A DNA stretch of 64,000 nt from Enterococcus faecium (lineage in GTDB: Bacteria; Bacillota; Bacilli; Lactobacillales; Enterococcaceae). Below the pieces are notes generated by a model. It was not told the origin of the DNA and did not search any database. It saw nothing but the letters and a program-made list of their open reading frames with translations. Location of the stretch: contig NZ_CP118955.1 in assembly GCF_029023785.1 (NCBI RefSeq), positions 804,501 through 868,500 on the forward strand, given 5' to 3'. This document shows, piece after piece, positions 1 through 8,943 of the stretch. Numbering within the stretch: position 1 is the stretch's first letter; each line of letters begins with the position of its first letter. A program made the position numbers and the translations under genes.

Positions 1-1007
1 TTCGCAACGACAAAAGAGACAAAAGTCGTTAACCGCAGCCATGTCATATAACTGACTTTAGGGAACAGTTTATGGAAATCTTGTGCAAAAGAAACAACGA
101 GTCCCATAGCAGTAGTGAAGACACCTAATGTGACCATTACCCCTAAGAAGCTAGCACCGAAGTTACCTAAATAAAAATTAGTGATCTGAGAAAGTGCAGT
201 TCCGCCATTTTCTGATAAAGACATCTTATTCAAACTCATCGCACCGAGAAGGACCAGACCAAAATAAATCATGACTTCTAACGCAACGCTCAGGCTACCA
301 GCTTTTGCTGTTAATTCTGTGACTTTTTTATCTTTAAAACCAAGATCACGAACTGCATGGACAAAAGTGACACTTAAAGCAAGTAAAGCTACTGCATCAA
401 CCGTGTTGTATCCTTCTAAAACGCCATTTGTCAAAGCGTTCGTCTGATAAGAATCTGCAGCAGATTGGTTTAGATTCCCCATGGGTTGGAATAAAGAAAC
501 GACAAAAATGATAGCTAATAATGCAAGAAACAAGGAGTTTAAATACTTTCCGACATATTTGACCAAACGTGTTGGATGTACAGTAAGGAAATAAGCAAGT
601 AAAAAGAAAAGAGCAGAGAATAAAAACATACCTAATGAATCATATTTTTCAGGCAAAAAGGGTTTAGCAGCCATTTCAAAAGCAGTTGCTGCTGTCCGCG
701 GTGTACCAAAGAATGGTCCGATCGTTAAATGAACAAGGATCAAGAACAAGGCAGCATACCATTTTCCGACAGGTTTAGCTAAGTCATACAGACCATCACT
801 TTTTGTCACTACTACAGCTAAGATAGCTAATAATGGGAAAAGAGCGCCTGAGATGGCAAATCCTACACCAGCGCTGATCCAGTTTGATCCAGCCATTTGA
901 CCTAAGTGTACAGGAAAGATCAGATTACCTGACCCGAAGAACATCCCGAAGATAAGTGAACTGACCATCAATAATTGCTTCCATGAATAAGTTTTTGTTT
1001 CTTCCAT
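1..1007 (-). CDS. brnQ: BrnQ branched-chain amino acid carrier (partial, 3' end outside window)
   Basis: This is a multi-spanning membrane protein of the LIVCS family, which imports leucine, isoleucine and valine with a coupling cation. The visible part is about 335 residues and starts MEETKTYSWKQLLMVSSLIF; the GSGNLIFP stretch near the N-terminus is typical of BrnQ. The ATG at 1007 is preceded by a strong GGAGGAAA ribosome site. Several hydrophobic helices follow. The C-terminal end lies beyond base 1. Upstream lies a T-box leader, which fits control by charging of a branched-chain tRNA. The family assignment is recognition of sequence pattern and is firm; the preferred substrate is inferred. 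Confidence 0.93.
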   Translation of the reverse strand, partial: MEETKTYSWKQLLMVSSLIFGMFFGSGNLIFPVHLGQMAGSNWISAGVGFAISGALFPLLAILAVVVTKSDGLYDLAKPVGKWYAALFLILVHLTIGPFFGTPRTAATAFEMAAKPFLPEKYDSLGMFLFSALFFLLAYFLTVHPTRLVKYVGKYLNSLFLALLAIIFVVSLFQPMGNLNQSAADSYQTNALTNGVLEGYNTVDAVALLALSVTFVHAVRDLGFKDKKVTELTAKAGSLSVALEVMIYFGLVLLGAMSLNKMSLSENGGTALSQITNFYLGNFGASFLGVMVTLGVFTTAMGLVVSFAQDFHKLFPKVSYMTWLRLTTFVSFVVA

Positions 1008-1108
1008 AAATTTTTCCTCCAATAATTATCATTTTGAGTAACAAAATAAACGTTGCAGAAACTAGAAATACCACTAATATCAGATTCCATGAAAACCACC
1101 ACCTTAAA

Positions 1109-1391
1109 ATATAAAAAAAGCCCTTTTCCACTTGGGAAAAGGGCTCTAGATTCTAGAACGGTACCACCTTTTTTCGCTTAAAAAAGCTTCTTCATTCACG
1201 GACGCTTTTCGATAAAGTTATCCGCTAGCCTGATAATGGAGGCAGCCACAATGATCTACGTTTTCGACATTGACTCGGAAATGATGTTCGTCTATTCGAT
1301 TTATTGTCATTTCTCACTTACATGACTCACTGGGAATAAATCACTGAATAGCCTACTGTTTTCCTCGACGCTTTGCTGTATATTTATTTGT
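1109..1391 (-). promoter_or_regulatory. T-box leader of brnQ, with terminator
   Basis: Read on the minus strand, the leader carries the T-box core AGGTGGTACCGTTCTAG (about 1151-1172). It ends in an intrinsic terminator whose arms AGCCCTTTTCC and GGAAAAGGGCT (1119-1145) precede a T run. The 5' part starts with AGCAAAGCG...GAGGA as in T-box stem I. A candidate specifier is ATC (isoleucine) in GAACATCA near 1290, but I could not fold stem I, so this codon is tentative. Uncharged tRNA would stabilise the antiterminator and allow brnQ transcription. Confidence 0.88.
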
Positions 1392-1398
1392 TGACGTT

Positions 1399-1427
1399 AT
1401 AATACACCTGTTTTTTTTGAAATGCAA
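1399..1427 (-). promoter_or_regulatory. Promoter of the brnQ T-box transcript
   Basis: On the minus strand TTGCAT (1427-1422) is separated by exactly 17 bases from TATTAT (1404-1399). This predicts a start near 1391, which matches the 5' limit of the T-box. Confidence 0.75.
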
Positions 1428-1440
1428 GAATATTTCAAAT

Positions 1441-1666
1441 ATTTTGTTTTCTTTTTTTGAAACAAGAAAAATACCCAGAGAATACTTGCTAAGTTAGACG
1501 GAATACTTGTCCTCTATCTTATGCATAGCTTACATGATCAGCTTTTTTTATTCAAACGAGACCTTTAGAGAATGGAAGCGGCTAGTTTTTTAACGTTTCT
1601 TGGTACTTATGGTTAAGCAACTCTTTTAGAACCTTTTCTTATTTGCTATATAGTTTCTTCTGAGTA
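1441..1666. other. Intergenic region between the divergent brnQ and phoH transcripts
   Basis: AT-rich spacer. I see no gene and no convincing hairpin terminator here. It separates the brnQ promoter from the phoH promoter. Confidence 0.5.
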
Positions 1667-1675
1667 TGGTAAAAT
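1667..1675 (+). promoter_or_regulatory. Possible extended -10 promoter of the phoH operon
   Basis: The sequence TGGTAAAAT is an extended -10 element about 38 bases before the phoH start. The best -35 (TTGCTA at 1643) has a 21-base spacer, too long, so the call rests on the extended -10 only. Confidence 0.4.
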
Positions 1676-1712
1676 AGGAAAGAATTAATCGAAAAAAAGG
1701 GGATGTCTATTT

Positions 1713-2684
1713 TTGACGGAAGAGTCTAGTTCTTTAGAGATTAGATTGACGGCTGCTGATGATGTCAGCATGCTTTTAGGTGCACACGACAAGCATATAA
1801 AACTGATTGAGGAAACAACGGAAACAACCATCCATACACGTGGAGAAATCATTCAGATCATTGGTGAGCAATCCCAGATTTTCTTGGCTGCCTCAGTCAT
1901 TCGGACATTACAGGAATTGATCAAACGAGGAATCCACGTAAGTACGCCCGATGTTGTGACGGCATTGAAAATGGGGCAAAAAGGTACATTAGATTATTTT
2001 GTTGAGATGTATGAGGAAGAGATCGTCAAAGACCGTAATGGAAAACCTATACGGGTAAAAAACAGCGGCCAAAAGAAATATGTCGAATCGGTAGCCAAAC
2101 ATGATATCGTATTTGGCGTAGGACCAGCCGGGACAGGAAAAACTTTTCTTGCAGTAGTATTAGCAATCGCTGCCTTGAAAAAAGGTGAAGTGCAAAAAAT
2201 CATTTTGACGCGGCCTGCTGTGGAAGCAGGTGAAAATCTAGGCTTTCTTCCCGGGGATCTAAAAGAAAAAGTGGATCCTTATCTGCGGCCTGTTTATGAT
2301 GCTTTATACCAAATTTTTGGATTGGATCATACGAACCGATTGATGGAACGAGGCGTAATCGAAATCGCACCTTTAGCTTACATGCGGGGGCGAACATTGG
2401 ATGATGCATTCGTTATCTTGGACGAAGCACAAAACACGACAGTCGCTCAGATGAAAATGTTCTTGACCCGTCTCGGTTATCAATCAAAAATGATTGTCAA
2501 TGGGGATACAAGTCAGATAGACTTGCCTCGAGGGACGACAAGTGGTCTTGTTCATGCAGAACGAACATTAAAGCAAATCAAGAAAATCGATTTTGTTAAT
2601 TTTGAAGCAAGTGACGTTGTTCGGCACCCTGTAGTTGCCGAAATCATCAAAGCTTATGAAAAGGCAGATCTCCATCAAGAATAA
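1713..2684 (+). CDS. phoH: PhoH-like ATPase (PhoH/YbeZ family)
   Basis: Cytoplasmic P-loop ATPase of 323 residues. The N-terminus has a KH-like/PhoH-N region; the Walker A motif GPAGTGKT is at residues 137-144 and Walker B VILDEAQ at 234-240. The gene starts at TTG 1713, nine bases after AGGGGA; the nearby ATG at 1703 is out of frame and stops quickly. The family is tied to RNA metabolism, and its constant neighbour YbeY supports a role around ribosome maturation. It is first in a tight co-directional cluster with pgpH, ybeY, dgkA and era, as in other Firmicutes. Function in this organism is inferred from the family. Confidence 0.93.
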   Translation: MTEESSSLEIRLTAADDVSMLLGAHDKHIKLIEETTETTIHTRGEIIQIIGEQSQIFLAASVIRTLQELIKRGIHVSTPDVVTALKMGQKGTLDYFVEMYEEEIVKDRNGKPIRVKNSGQKKYVESVAKHDIVFGVGPAGTGKTFLAVVLAIAALKKGEVQKIILTRPAVEAGENLGFLPGDLKEKVDPYLRPVYDALYQIFGLDHTNRLMERGVIEIAPLAYMRGRTLDDAFVILDEAQNTTVAQMKMFLTRLGYQSKMIVNGDTSQIDLPRGTTSGLVHAERTLKQIKKIDFVNFEASDVVRHPVVAEIIKAYEKADLHQE

Positions 2685-2707
2685 GCTTTGCTTAGGAGGA
2701 TAAGCAC

Positions 2708-4900
2708 ATGTTGAATAAAACACTGCAGAAACTACAAGAAAAACTTGGAAAGGCAGCATTGCCTTTCCTGCTGTTCTTGTTTTTTATCATTATCTGCGGC
2801 GTTACATTTAGTAGTGTCAAACAAAAGGTCAATGATTTCAGAGAAGGCCAAGTAGCAGAAGAAAGTATCCGTGCGAACAAAACGATCGAGAACACGGAAG
2901 AAACCGAACAAAAAAGAAAACTGGCAGCAGAAGCAGTCACTCCAGAATACACTTACCAAAAAGATCTTGCAGATGACCAGAACAATCGGATCAAGCAACT
3001 ATTTGAATTGATCGATAAGACGAATGATGCCATCAACAAATCTTATGACGAAAAGATTGATAAGGCAAAGGAAGATGAAAATATCCCAAAGCCTACTACA
3101 GAAGAGCGGATCGCCGCGCTGAAGAAAAATTTTGAAAATGTGAATGCAGAAAATGTTGTGTTTTATCAAAAACTACCGAACAATTTTTATTCGACGATAT
3201 TTGAAATGACTGAAACTGAGATTCATACTGTGAGGGATGAGAGTCTGAAGCTCATTGACGAACAGATGAGCAAACAAGTTCGTGAAAGTGAATTGGAAGC
3301 TTTTAAACAAGAAGCAGAAGAGCAAATCCAATATTTGAATGTCACACCAGCACAACAACAAATGATTCGCTACTTAGTGGATCAAGGTATCGTAGTGAAT
3401 GACGTATTGAATGAGAAAAAGACAGAAGAATTGAAACAATCCGCACGAGAAGCTGTACAGCCAGTGATGATCTTCCAAGGAGAAATCATTGTTCGTGAAG
3501 GTAATCAAATCGATGCTTCAGCTATGAAAAAATTGGAATTACTAGGACTGACTAATCAAACAACTTCGATTTTTCCGCTAATTGCCATGGTTTTAGCTGT
3601 TTTGCTTCAAATCGGCGTACTGATTTATAATTCACTTCAATTCCAAAATGCAGGAGAAAGAACAAAATACGTGCTTTTCTATGTGACAGCTATGTCAGTC
3701 AGCATAGTGCTGATGAAATTTTTCCAATTATTCCAAACGGAACAAGCTACTTATATCCCGCTGTTTTATCCCGCTGCTTTTGCACCACTTGTTTTAAGCT
3801 TTTTCTTGAATCGAAGAGCAGGGATCATGGCTGGTATTTTCCAAGCAGTATCCGCACTTTTCATTTTTTATGATTCGATTGGCACGAACTTTCTAACGAT
3901 TATCTTGATGTCTTATGTTTTCTCTGGGCTCATGGCAACGATTGTCAGACGCAAACGGATCTCAGAACAAGGATTATCTGCTGCCATGTGGGTCATTATT
4001 TTTCCTGTGATGATGGATGTCATTTTGATCGTCTATCAAGGAATGAGCTTTGGTGATGCAACGACTTGGTTAATGCTCGTCTGCGGGTTCACTGGTGCAC
4101 TCTTCTCATTCTTGCTGACGATCGGTCTACACCCATATATTGAATTGATGGTCAATGATGACAGTGTAATTGTATTAAATGAACTCAGCAATCCAAATCA
4201 TCCTTTATTGAAACAGTTGCTGGAAGAAGCGCCAGGTACTTATCATCATAGTATGATGGTAGCTAATCTAAGTGCTAACGCTGTAGCAGAAATCGGCGGA
4301 CGTTCTTTGCTAACTCGAGTAGCTTGCTATTATCATGATATCGGCAAGATCAAACATGCTAGCTTTTTCGTTGAAAACTTGCCTTCAGGAGCGGAAAACC
4401 CGCACAATTTCTTATTGCCAGAAGACAGTAAACATATTATCTTTGGACATGTGACAGATGGAGCCAAAATATTGGAAGATTATAATATGCCGCAAATGGT
4501 GATCGATATTTGCAAACAGCATCATGGAACCACGCTAATGCGTTATTTCTACATCAAAGCGAAAGAACGCAATCCGGAAGTAACAGAAGAGCAATTCCGT
4601 TATCCTGGACCAAAACCGCAAAGTCGTGAAGCAGGGATCGTCAATATTGCTGACAGTTGTGAGGCTGCAGTACGGGCAATGGATCATCCGACGAGCGAAA
4701 AAATCGAAAGTTTTGTCCATAATCTTATCGAAGAGCGTATTTCCGATGGTCAATTAGACGATAGTGGACTGACCTTGAAAGAAATCCGAAAAGTGGAAAA
4801 ATCATTAATCAGCGGTTTAAGTAGCACCTTCCATTCTCGGATCAAATATCCTAAAATGAAAACAGAAGTTGAGAAGATAAAGGAAGAACAAGAAGAATAG
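2708..4900 (+). CDS. pgpH: PgpH, 7TM-HD cyclic-di-AMP phosphodiesterase
   Basis: Membrane protein of 730 residues with the 7TMR-HD layout. There is one N-terminal membrane helix (about 15-35), an extracellular domain to about residue 280, seven membrane helices to about 480, then a cytoplasmic HD domain. HD residues are visible as YHHS at 512-515 and YHDIGK at 542-547. PgpH homologues hydrolyse c-di-AMP to pApA and so affect potassium, osmolyte and cell-wall homeostasis. An AGGAGG-type ribosome site precedes the ATG. It lies between phoH and ybeY, the usual position of yqfF in B. subtilis relatives. The length is normal for the family. Confidence 0.93.
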   Translation: MLNKTLQKLQEKLGKAALPFLLFLFFIIICGVTFSSVKQKVNDFREGQVAEESIRANKTIENTEETEQKRKLAAEAVTPEYTYQKDLADDQNNRIKQLFELIDKTNDAINKSYDEKIDKAKEDENIPKPTTEERIAALKKNFENVNAENVVFYQKLPNNFYSTIFEMTETEIHTVRDESLKLIDEQMSKQVRESELEAFKQEAEEQIQYLNVTPAQQQMIRYLVDQGIVVNDVLNEKKTEELKQSAREAVQPVMIFQGEIIVREGNQIDASAMKKLELLGLTNQTTSIFPLIAMVLAVLLQIGVLIYNSLQFQNAGERTKYVLFYVTAMSVSIVLMKFFQLFQTEQATYIPLFYPAAFAPLVLSFFLNRRAGIMAGIFQAVSALFIFYDSIGTNFLTIILMSYVFSGLMATIVRRKRISEQGLSAAMWVIIFPVMMDVILIVYQGMSFGDATTWLMLVCGFTGALFSFLLTIGLHPYIELMVNDDSVIVLNELSNPNHPLLKQLLEEAPGTYHHSMMVANLSANAVAEIGGRSLLTRVACYYHDIGKIKHASFFVENLPSGAENPHNFLLPEDSKHIIFGHVTDGAKILEDYNMPQMVIDICKQHHGTTLMRYFYIKAKERNPEVTEEQFRYPGPKPQSREAGIVNIADSCEAAVRAMDHPTSEKIESFVHNLIEERISDGQLDDSGLTLKEIRKVEKSLISGLSSTFHSRIKYPKMKTEVEKIKEEQEE

Positions 4901-4916
4901 AAAGAAGCGATGTATA

Positions 4917-5393
4917 ATGGATATTACCTTTATGGATGAAACAAACCAAGTCTCAGAAGAGAAAATGAAAGAAATCGATGACTTGCTGCAATTTGCAGCA
5001 TCTTATTTAAAGCTGCCAGAGGAAACAGAAATGTCTGTTACTTTCATGGACAATGCGGCAATCCAAGTAATCAATCGTGATTACCGTGGAAAAGATGCAC
5101 CGACAGACGTCATCAGTTTTGCTCTGGAAGAAGAAGGCGAAGACGAAATCCCAGTGATTTTTGAAGATGGAGAGAATCCATTACCTCGTGTACTAGGAGA
5201 CATCATGATCTCTATTGAACGTGCTGCTGAACAAGCAGAAGCTTACGGCCATTCATATGATCGGGAACTTGGCTTTTTAGCGGTACATGGATTCTTGCAT
5301 ATCAACGGGTATGACCATATGACACCAGAAGATGAGAAAGAAATGTTTGGTTTACAGAAAGAGATCTTGGATGCCTATGGACTCAAAAGATAA
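4917..5393 (+). CDS. ybeY: YbeY endoribonuclease / rRNA maturation factor
   Basis: Protein of 158 residues with the zinc-binding signature H-x3-H-x5-H as HGFLHINGYDH (H124, H128, H134). YbeY is a metal-dependent RNase needed for 16S rRNA 3' maturation and ribosome quality control. The ATG at 4917 is used because an earlier ATG at 4910 is out of frame. The ribosome site is weak (AAAGAAG), suggesting coupling to pgpH, whose stop is 16 bases upstream. The 3' end overlaps the predicted dgkA start. Confidence 0.95.
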   Translation: MDITFMDETNQVSEEKMKEIDDLLQFAASYLKLPEETEMSVTFMDNAAIQVINRDYRGKDAPTDVISFALEEEGEDEIPVIFEDGENPLPRVLGDIMISIERAAEQAEAYGHSYDRELGFLAVHGFLHINGYDHMTPEDEKEMFGLQKEILDAYGLKR

Positions 5394-5772
5394 AAACGTA
5401 GAGAAAAACAAACATTTCCTGATGTCTGTGGAATTTGCTGTCCAAGGAGTCAAAACCGTTTTTGAGGAAGAACGCAATATGAGGAAACATGTTGCGTTCG
5501 GTATCCTTGCTTTATTTATGGGCGTGATTTTCCAGCTTGATCGGATAGAGTGGTTATGGCTGCTTTTAGCTGTTTTTCTCGTTTGGATAGTAGAGATCAT
5601 CAATACTGTTTTTGAAAATGTAGTGGACATGTTTACGGATTTTCATTTTCATCCGATTGGAAAAAAAATCAAAGATATGGCAGCTGGAGCAGTTTTAGTG
5701 ACCGCTTGTTTTGCTGTCATCATTGGGTTGATTTTATTTGTCCCTAAAATATATCATTTGTTGTTTAATTAA
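5377..5772 (+). CDS. dgkA: Undecaprenol kinase (DgkA family)
   Basis: Small integral membrane kinase. I choose the ATG at 5377 (131 residues), because the usual Gram-positive length is 120-135; an open frame continues upstream to 5332 but lies inside ybeY. Three membrane helices are visible. The family signature appears as [12 protein letters not shown] followed by KDMAAGAVL. Gram-positive members phosphorylate undecaprenol to recycle the cell-wall lipid carrier, while the E. coli relative uses diacylglycerol. The gene overlaps the ybeY end by 17 bases, indicating translational coupling. A cdd gene sits between dgkA and era in B. subtilis but is absent here. Confidence 0.9.
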   Translation: MDSKDKNVEKNKHFLMSVEFAVQGVKTVFEEERNMRKHVAFGILALFMGVIFQLDRIEWLWLLLAVFLVWIVEIINTVFENVVDMFTDFHFHPIGKKIKDMAAGAVLVTACFAVIIGLILFVPKIYHLLFN

Positions 5773-5786
5773 AAAGGAGAACGTAT

Positions 5787-6686
5787 ATGCCAGAACATAA
5801 ATCAGGGTTTGTCGCAATCGTCGGCCGCCCGAATGTAGGAAAATCCACATTATTGAACCGAATCGTGGGTCAAAAAATTGCCATTATGAGTGACAAGGCA
5901 CAGACAACTAGAAATAAAATCCAAGGAGTATATACTACACCAGAAGCTCAGCTGATTTTTATCGATACACCAGGAATCCATAAACCAAAGCATCGTCTAG
6001 GAGATTTTATGGTAGAAGCAGCTTACAGTGCGTTGAAAGAAGTGGATGCAGTCTTATTTATGATCAGTGCTGATCAAAAACGTGGCCGGGGAGACGATTT
6101 TATTATTGAACGTCTAAAAAACGTGCATTCTCCTGTTTATCTGATTATCAATAAAATCGATAAGATCCATCCAGACGAGTTGCTGGGAATCATCGAAGAT
6201 TATTCGACGCAGATGCCTTTTGCACAAGTGATTCCGATCTCTGCTACAGAAGGAAACAATGTCGAACGCTTAATGGATGTATTAGTCAGTGAAATGCCAG
6301 AGGGCCCACAATATTTTCCAGATGATCAAGTGACTGATCATCCTGAATACTTCATCGTTTCTGAATTGATCCGTGAGAAAGTCTTGTTTTTAACACGAGA
6401 CGAAGTGCCTCATTCTGTCGCAGTCGTTGTTGATTCGATGAAGCGAAACGAGAATGATAAAATCCATATCCAGGCCACGATCATCGTCGAAAGAGATAGC
6501 CAAAAAGGAATCATTATCGGCAAAGGCGGAAAAATGCTGAAGCAAGTAGGAACGAAAGCAAGAAAGGATATCGAAAATCTTTTAGGAGACAAAGTATTTC
6601 TAGAACTTTGGGTCAAAGTCCAAAAAGACTGGCGAGACAAAAAAGTCTATCTGCAAGACTTCGGCTACCGAAAAGACGAGTACTGA
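5787..6686 (+). CDS. era: Era GTPase
   Basis: GTPase of 299 residues, the typical length. G1 is GRPNVGKS (residues 13-20), G3 is DTPGI, G4 is NKID, and the C-terminal KH domain has the GKGG loop (IIIGKGGKM). Era binds the 3' end of 16S rRNA and acts in 30S assembly, coupled to growth. A good AAAGGAGA ribosome site precedes the ATG, 14 bases after dgkA. A possible terminator lies between era and recO. Confidence 0.97.
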   Translation: MPEHKSGFVAIVGRPNVGKSTLLNRIVGQKIAIMSDKAQTTRNKIQGVYTTPEAQLIFIDTPGIHKPKHRLGDFMVEAAYSALKEVDAVLFMISADQKRGRGDDFIIERLKNVHSPVYLIINKIDKIHPDELLGIIEDYSTQMPFAQVIPISATEGNNVERLMDVLVSEMPEGPQYFPDDQVTDHPEYFIVSELIREKVLFLTRDEVPHSVAVVVDSMKRNENDKIHIQATIIVERDSQKGIIIGKGGKMLKQVGTKARKDIENLLGDKVFLELWVKVQKDWRDKKVYLQDFGYRKDEY

Positions 6687-6774
6687 TATTCTGGACTTCT
6701 TATAGGTTAGGTATAGAAATAAACTGGATAAAAATCCGTACGTTGAGAAAAACAGCGGAAGATCGAAACATAAA

Positions 6775-6817
6775 TAATCTGGATCGGCAGAATCTGCTTT
6801 TCCAGATTTATTTTTTA
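6775..6817 (+). terminator. Hairpin with T run between era and recO
   Basis: The arms AATCTGGA (6776-6783) and TCCAGATT (6801-6808) are followed by TATTTTTTA. The hairpin ends just before the recO ribosome site, so it could terminate or attenuate read-through from era into recO. Confidence 0.6.
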
Positions 6818-6828
6818 GGAGGGAGAAT

Positions 6829-7641
6829 ATGAGCCAGCTTGCAGAATCGAAAGGCTTGATTTTATCTAGCCGTAATTACAAAGAAAAAGATAAATTAGTC
6901 AAAATATTTACGGAATCTTCTGGCAAAATGATGTTTTATATCAAAGGAATCCATCGGCAAAATCAGCCATTAGCTCCGGCTTTGCTCCCCTTTACCGAAG
7001 CAGTCTATATCGGTAATTTTCGAAGTGAAGGTTTGTCGTTTTTAAGCAGTGTCAAAGACGTCCATGCGTTTCGGAACATCCAAGAAGATATCTTTTTGAG
7101 CGGTTATGGTACGTATTTGCTAAATCTAGTAGATGCAGCAATCGAAGATCATCAATATGACCCGCATTTATTCCAATTTACGCAACAAGCTCTGCAGCGG
7201 ATGGACCAAGGAGATGATGCAGAAATCATCACGAATATCTTTGAAGTGCAAATACTGCAACGCTTCGGAATCGCGCCAATTTGGACGCACTGTGTCGTAT
7301 GCGGGGAAACAAAAGGAAAATTTGACTATTCTTCCAAATATGGCGGTGTGATATGCGAGAAACACTGGCCAATGGACGAACACCGTTATCATGCAGATCC
7401 TCGCGCTGTTTATTTCGTTCGAATGTTTTCGGCTATTTCTTATGATAAGATCAGTGGAATCCACTTGAAAGAAGAAACGAAGCAGGCAATCCGTGACCTC
7501 ATTGACCAGTTGTATGATGAATATGTCGGTATTCATCTAAAAAGCAAAAAGTTCATTGATCAAATGAAGTCTTGGGCACACGTATTAAAGACGCCAGAGA
7601 AAAATATGCCTGAAAAAGAGATACCTGAAAAAGAAGAATAA
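6829..7641 (+). CDS. recO: RecO recombination mediator
   Basis: Protein of 270 residues with an N-terminal OB fold and a central zinc-binding segment: CVVC at 155-158 and CEKH at 176-179, so the fourth ligand would be His rather than Cys. RecO helps RecR load RecA onto SSB-coated DNA in gap repair. The ATG at 6829 follows AGGAGGG. The extreme C-terminus holds a short repeat-like charged tail (PEKN, PEKE, PEKE). It is placed between era and glyQ as in many Firmicutes. Confidence 0.93.
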   Translation: MSQLAESKGLILSSRNYKEKDKLVKIFTESSGKMMFYIKGIHRQNQPLAPALLPFTEAVYIGNFRSEGLSFLSSVKDVHAFRNIQEDIFLSGYGTYLLNLVDAAIEDHQYDPHLFQFTQQALQRMDQGDDAEIITNIFEVQILQRFGIAPIWTHCVVCGETKGKFDYSSKYGGVICEKHWPMDEHRYHADPRAVYFVRMFSAISYDKISGIHLKEETKQAIRDLIDQLYDEYVGIHLKSKKFIDQMKSWAHVLKTPEKNMPEKEIPEKEE

Positions 7642-7672
7642 ATGAAAGATACAACAAAAAAATCAAAACTAT

Positions 7673-7702
7673 TTGACAAATACAGGGACTTCCGTCTATT
7701 AT
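7673..7702 (+). promoter_or_regulatory. Promoter of the glyQS T-box transcript
   Basis: A consensus TTGACA (7673-7678) is followed after 18 bases by TATTAT (7697-7702). The predicted start is near 7709, just before the T-box. Confidence 0.8.
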
Positions 7703-7708
7703 TAACCG

Positions 7709-7964
7709 TAGATTAAATAGATCGTTCACTGAGAGGATCTATTATACAAACAAGAAAACTGCAAAATGAATACGTACATTGACCAAGATCAGTAAAAAAC
7801 ACGTGGTTTAGCGAGTTCGGGAGAGTGGAAGCCGGACCCAAACGATTTTTGAAGAGGCACTTGCGAGTACGATAAATGAAGCTGCCGAATCTTTATTCGG
7901 AAGTAGGGTGGAACCGCGAAATTATTCGTCCCTATGTCTGTAATCAGACATAGGGACTTTTTGT
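7709..7964 (+). promoter_or_regulatory. Glycine T-box leader of glyQS, with terminator
   Basis: The T-box core AGGGTGGAACCGCGA lies at 7904-7919. The terminator is GTCCCTATGTCTG (7928-7940) with CAGACATAGGGAC (7945-7957) and a T run. The specifier candidate is GGC at 7856-7858 within AGAGGCAC, a glycine codon that matches the downstream enzyme. The stem I part GAGTTCGGGAGAGTGG resembles known glyQS leaders. Uncharged tRNA-Gly would favour antitermination. Confidence 0.93.
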
Positions 7965-8024
7965 CGTTTTCTTTCCTGTATTCTTATTGACAGCAACGCT
8001 TAAAAATTGAAAGGGGCAAAACAG

Positions 8025-8942
8025 ATGAGTAAAAAATTGACCGTCCAAGATATGATTTTAACATTACAAAAATTTTGGTCATCAAACGGCTGCATGCTGA
8101 TGCAAGCTTATGATACAGAAAAAGGAGCAGGTACGATGAGCCCATATACATTCTTACGGGCAATCGGACCGGAACCATGGAATGCTGCTTATGTAGAGCC
8201 ATCCCGCCGACCAGCTGACGGGCGTTATGGAGAAAATCCAAACCGTTTGTATCAGCATCATCAATTTCAAGTCGTAATGAAACCTTCACCTGAAAATATC
8301 CAAGAGCTTTATTTAGAAAGCTTGCGCCTTTTAGGAATTGATCCATTAGAACACGATATTCGTTTTGTTGAAGACAACTGGGAGAACCCATCGATGGGGT
8401 GTGCCGGTGTGGGTTGGGAAGTATGGCTTGATGGGATGGAGATCACACAATTCACGTACTTCCAGCAAGTCGGAGGACTACCTTGTAAACCAGTTACTTC
8501 TGAGATCACTTATGGACTAGAACGTCTTGCTTCTTATATCCAAGAAGTTGAAAGTGTCTATGATCTGGAATGGGCTGATGGCGTGAAATATGGCGAGATC
8601 TTCAAACAACCAGAATATGAACATTCCAAATATTCTTTTGAAGTAAGCGACCAAGACTTACTACTAAGCAATTTTGACCGTTTTGAAAAAGAAGCTAAAC
8701 GCTGTATCGATGAAAATCTTGTTCATCCAGCGTATGATTATATTTTGAAATGCAGCCATACATTCAATTTATTAGATGCTCGCGGTGCAGTATCTGTAAC
8801 AGAACGAGCAGGTTATCTTTCCCGTATCCGCAACATGGCTCGTGCTGTAGCCAAAATCTTTGTGGCAGAACGCGAAAAATTAGGATTCCCTTTATTGAAT
8901 AAAAACACAGCAAATCCAGAAAACGTGAAGGAGGCTGAATAA
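8025..8942 (+). CDS. glyQ: Glycine--tRNA ligase alpha subunit
   Basis: Class II synthetase alpha chain of 305 residues, which forms an alpha2-beta2 enzyme with GlyS and charges tRNA-Gly. The ATG at 8025 ([18 protein letters not shown]) is chosen, with AAAGGGG nine bases upstream; an in-frame TTG at 8007 lies before that ribosome site. Family blocks such as [20 protein letters not shown] and [10 protein letters not shown] are present. One base separates its stop from glyS. Confidence 0.97.
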   Translation: MSKKLTVQDMILTLQKFWSSNGCMLMQAYDTEKGAGTMSPYTFLRAIGPEPWNAAYVEPSRRPADGRYGENPNRLYQHHQFQVVMKPSPENIQELYLESLRLLGIDPLEHDIRFVEDNWENPSMGCAGVGWEVWLDGMEITQFTYFQQVGGLPCKPVTSEITYGLERLASYIQEVESVYDLEWADGVKYGEIFKQPEYEHSKYSFEVSDQDLLLSNFDRFEKEAKRCIDENLVHPAYDYILKCSHTFNLLDARGAVSVTERAGYLSRIRNMARAVAKIFVAEREKLGFPLLNKNTANPENVKEAE

Positions 8943-8943
8943 G

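Noticed and set aside
925..1131. 68-codon minus-strand frame over the brnQ start
   Set aside because: It runs across the T-box terminator and into brnQ in another frame, so it is a shadow.
6608..6832. 74-codon frame across the end of era
   Set aside because: It overlaps era in another frame and ends in a terminator hairpin; its composition is not protein-like.
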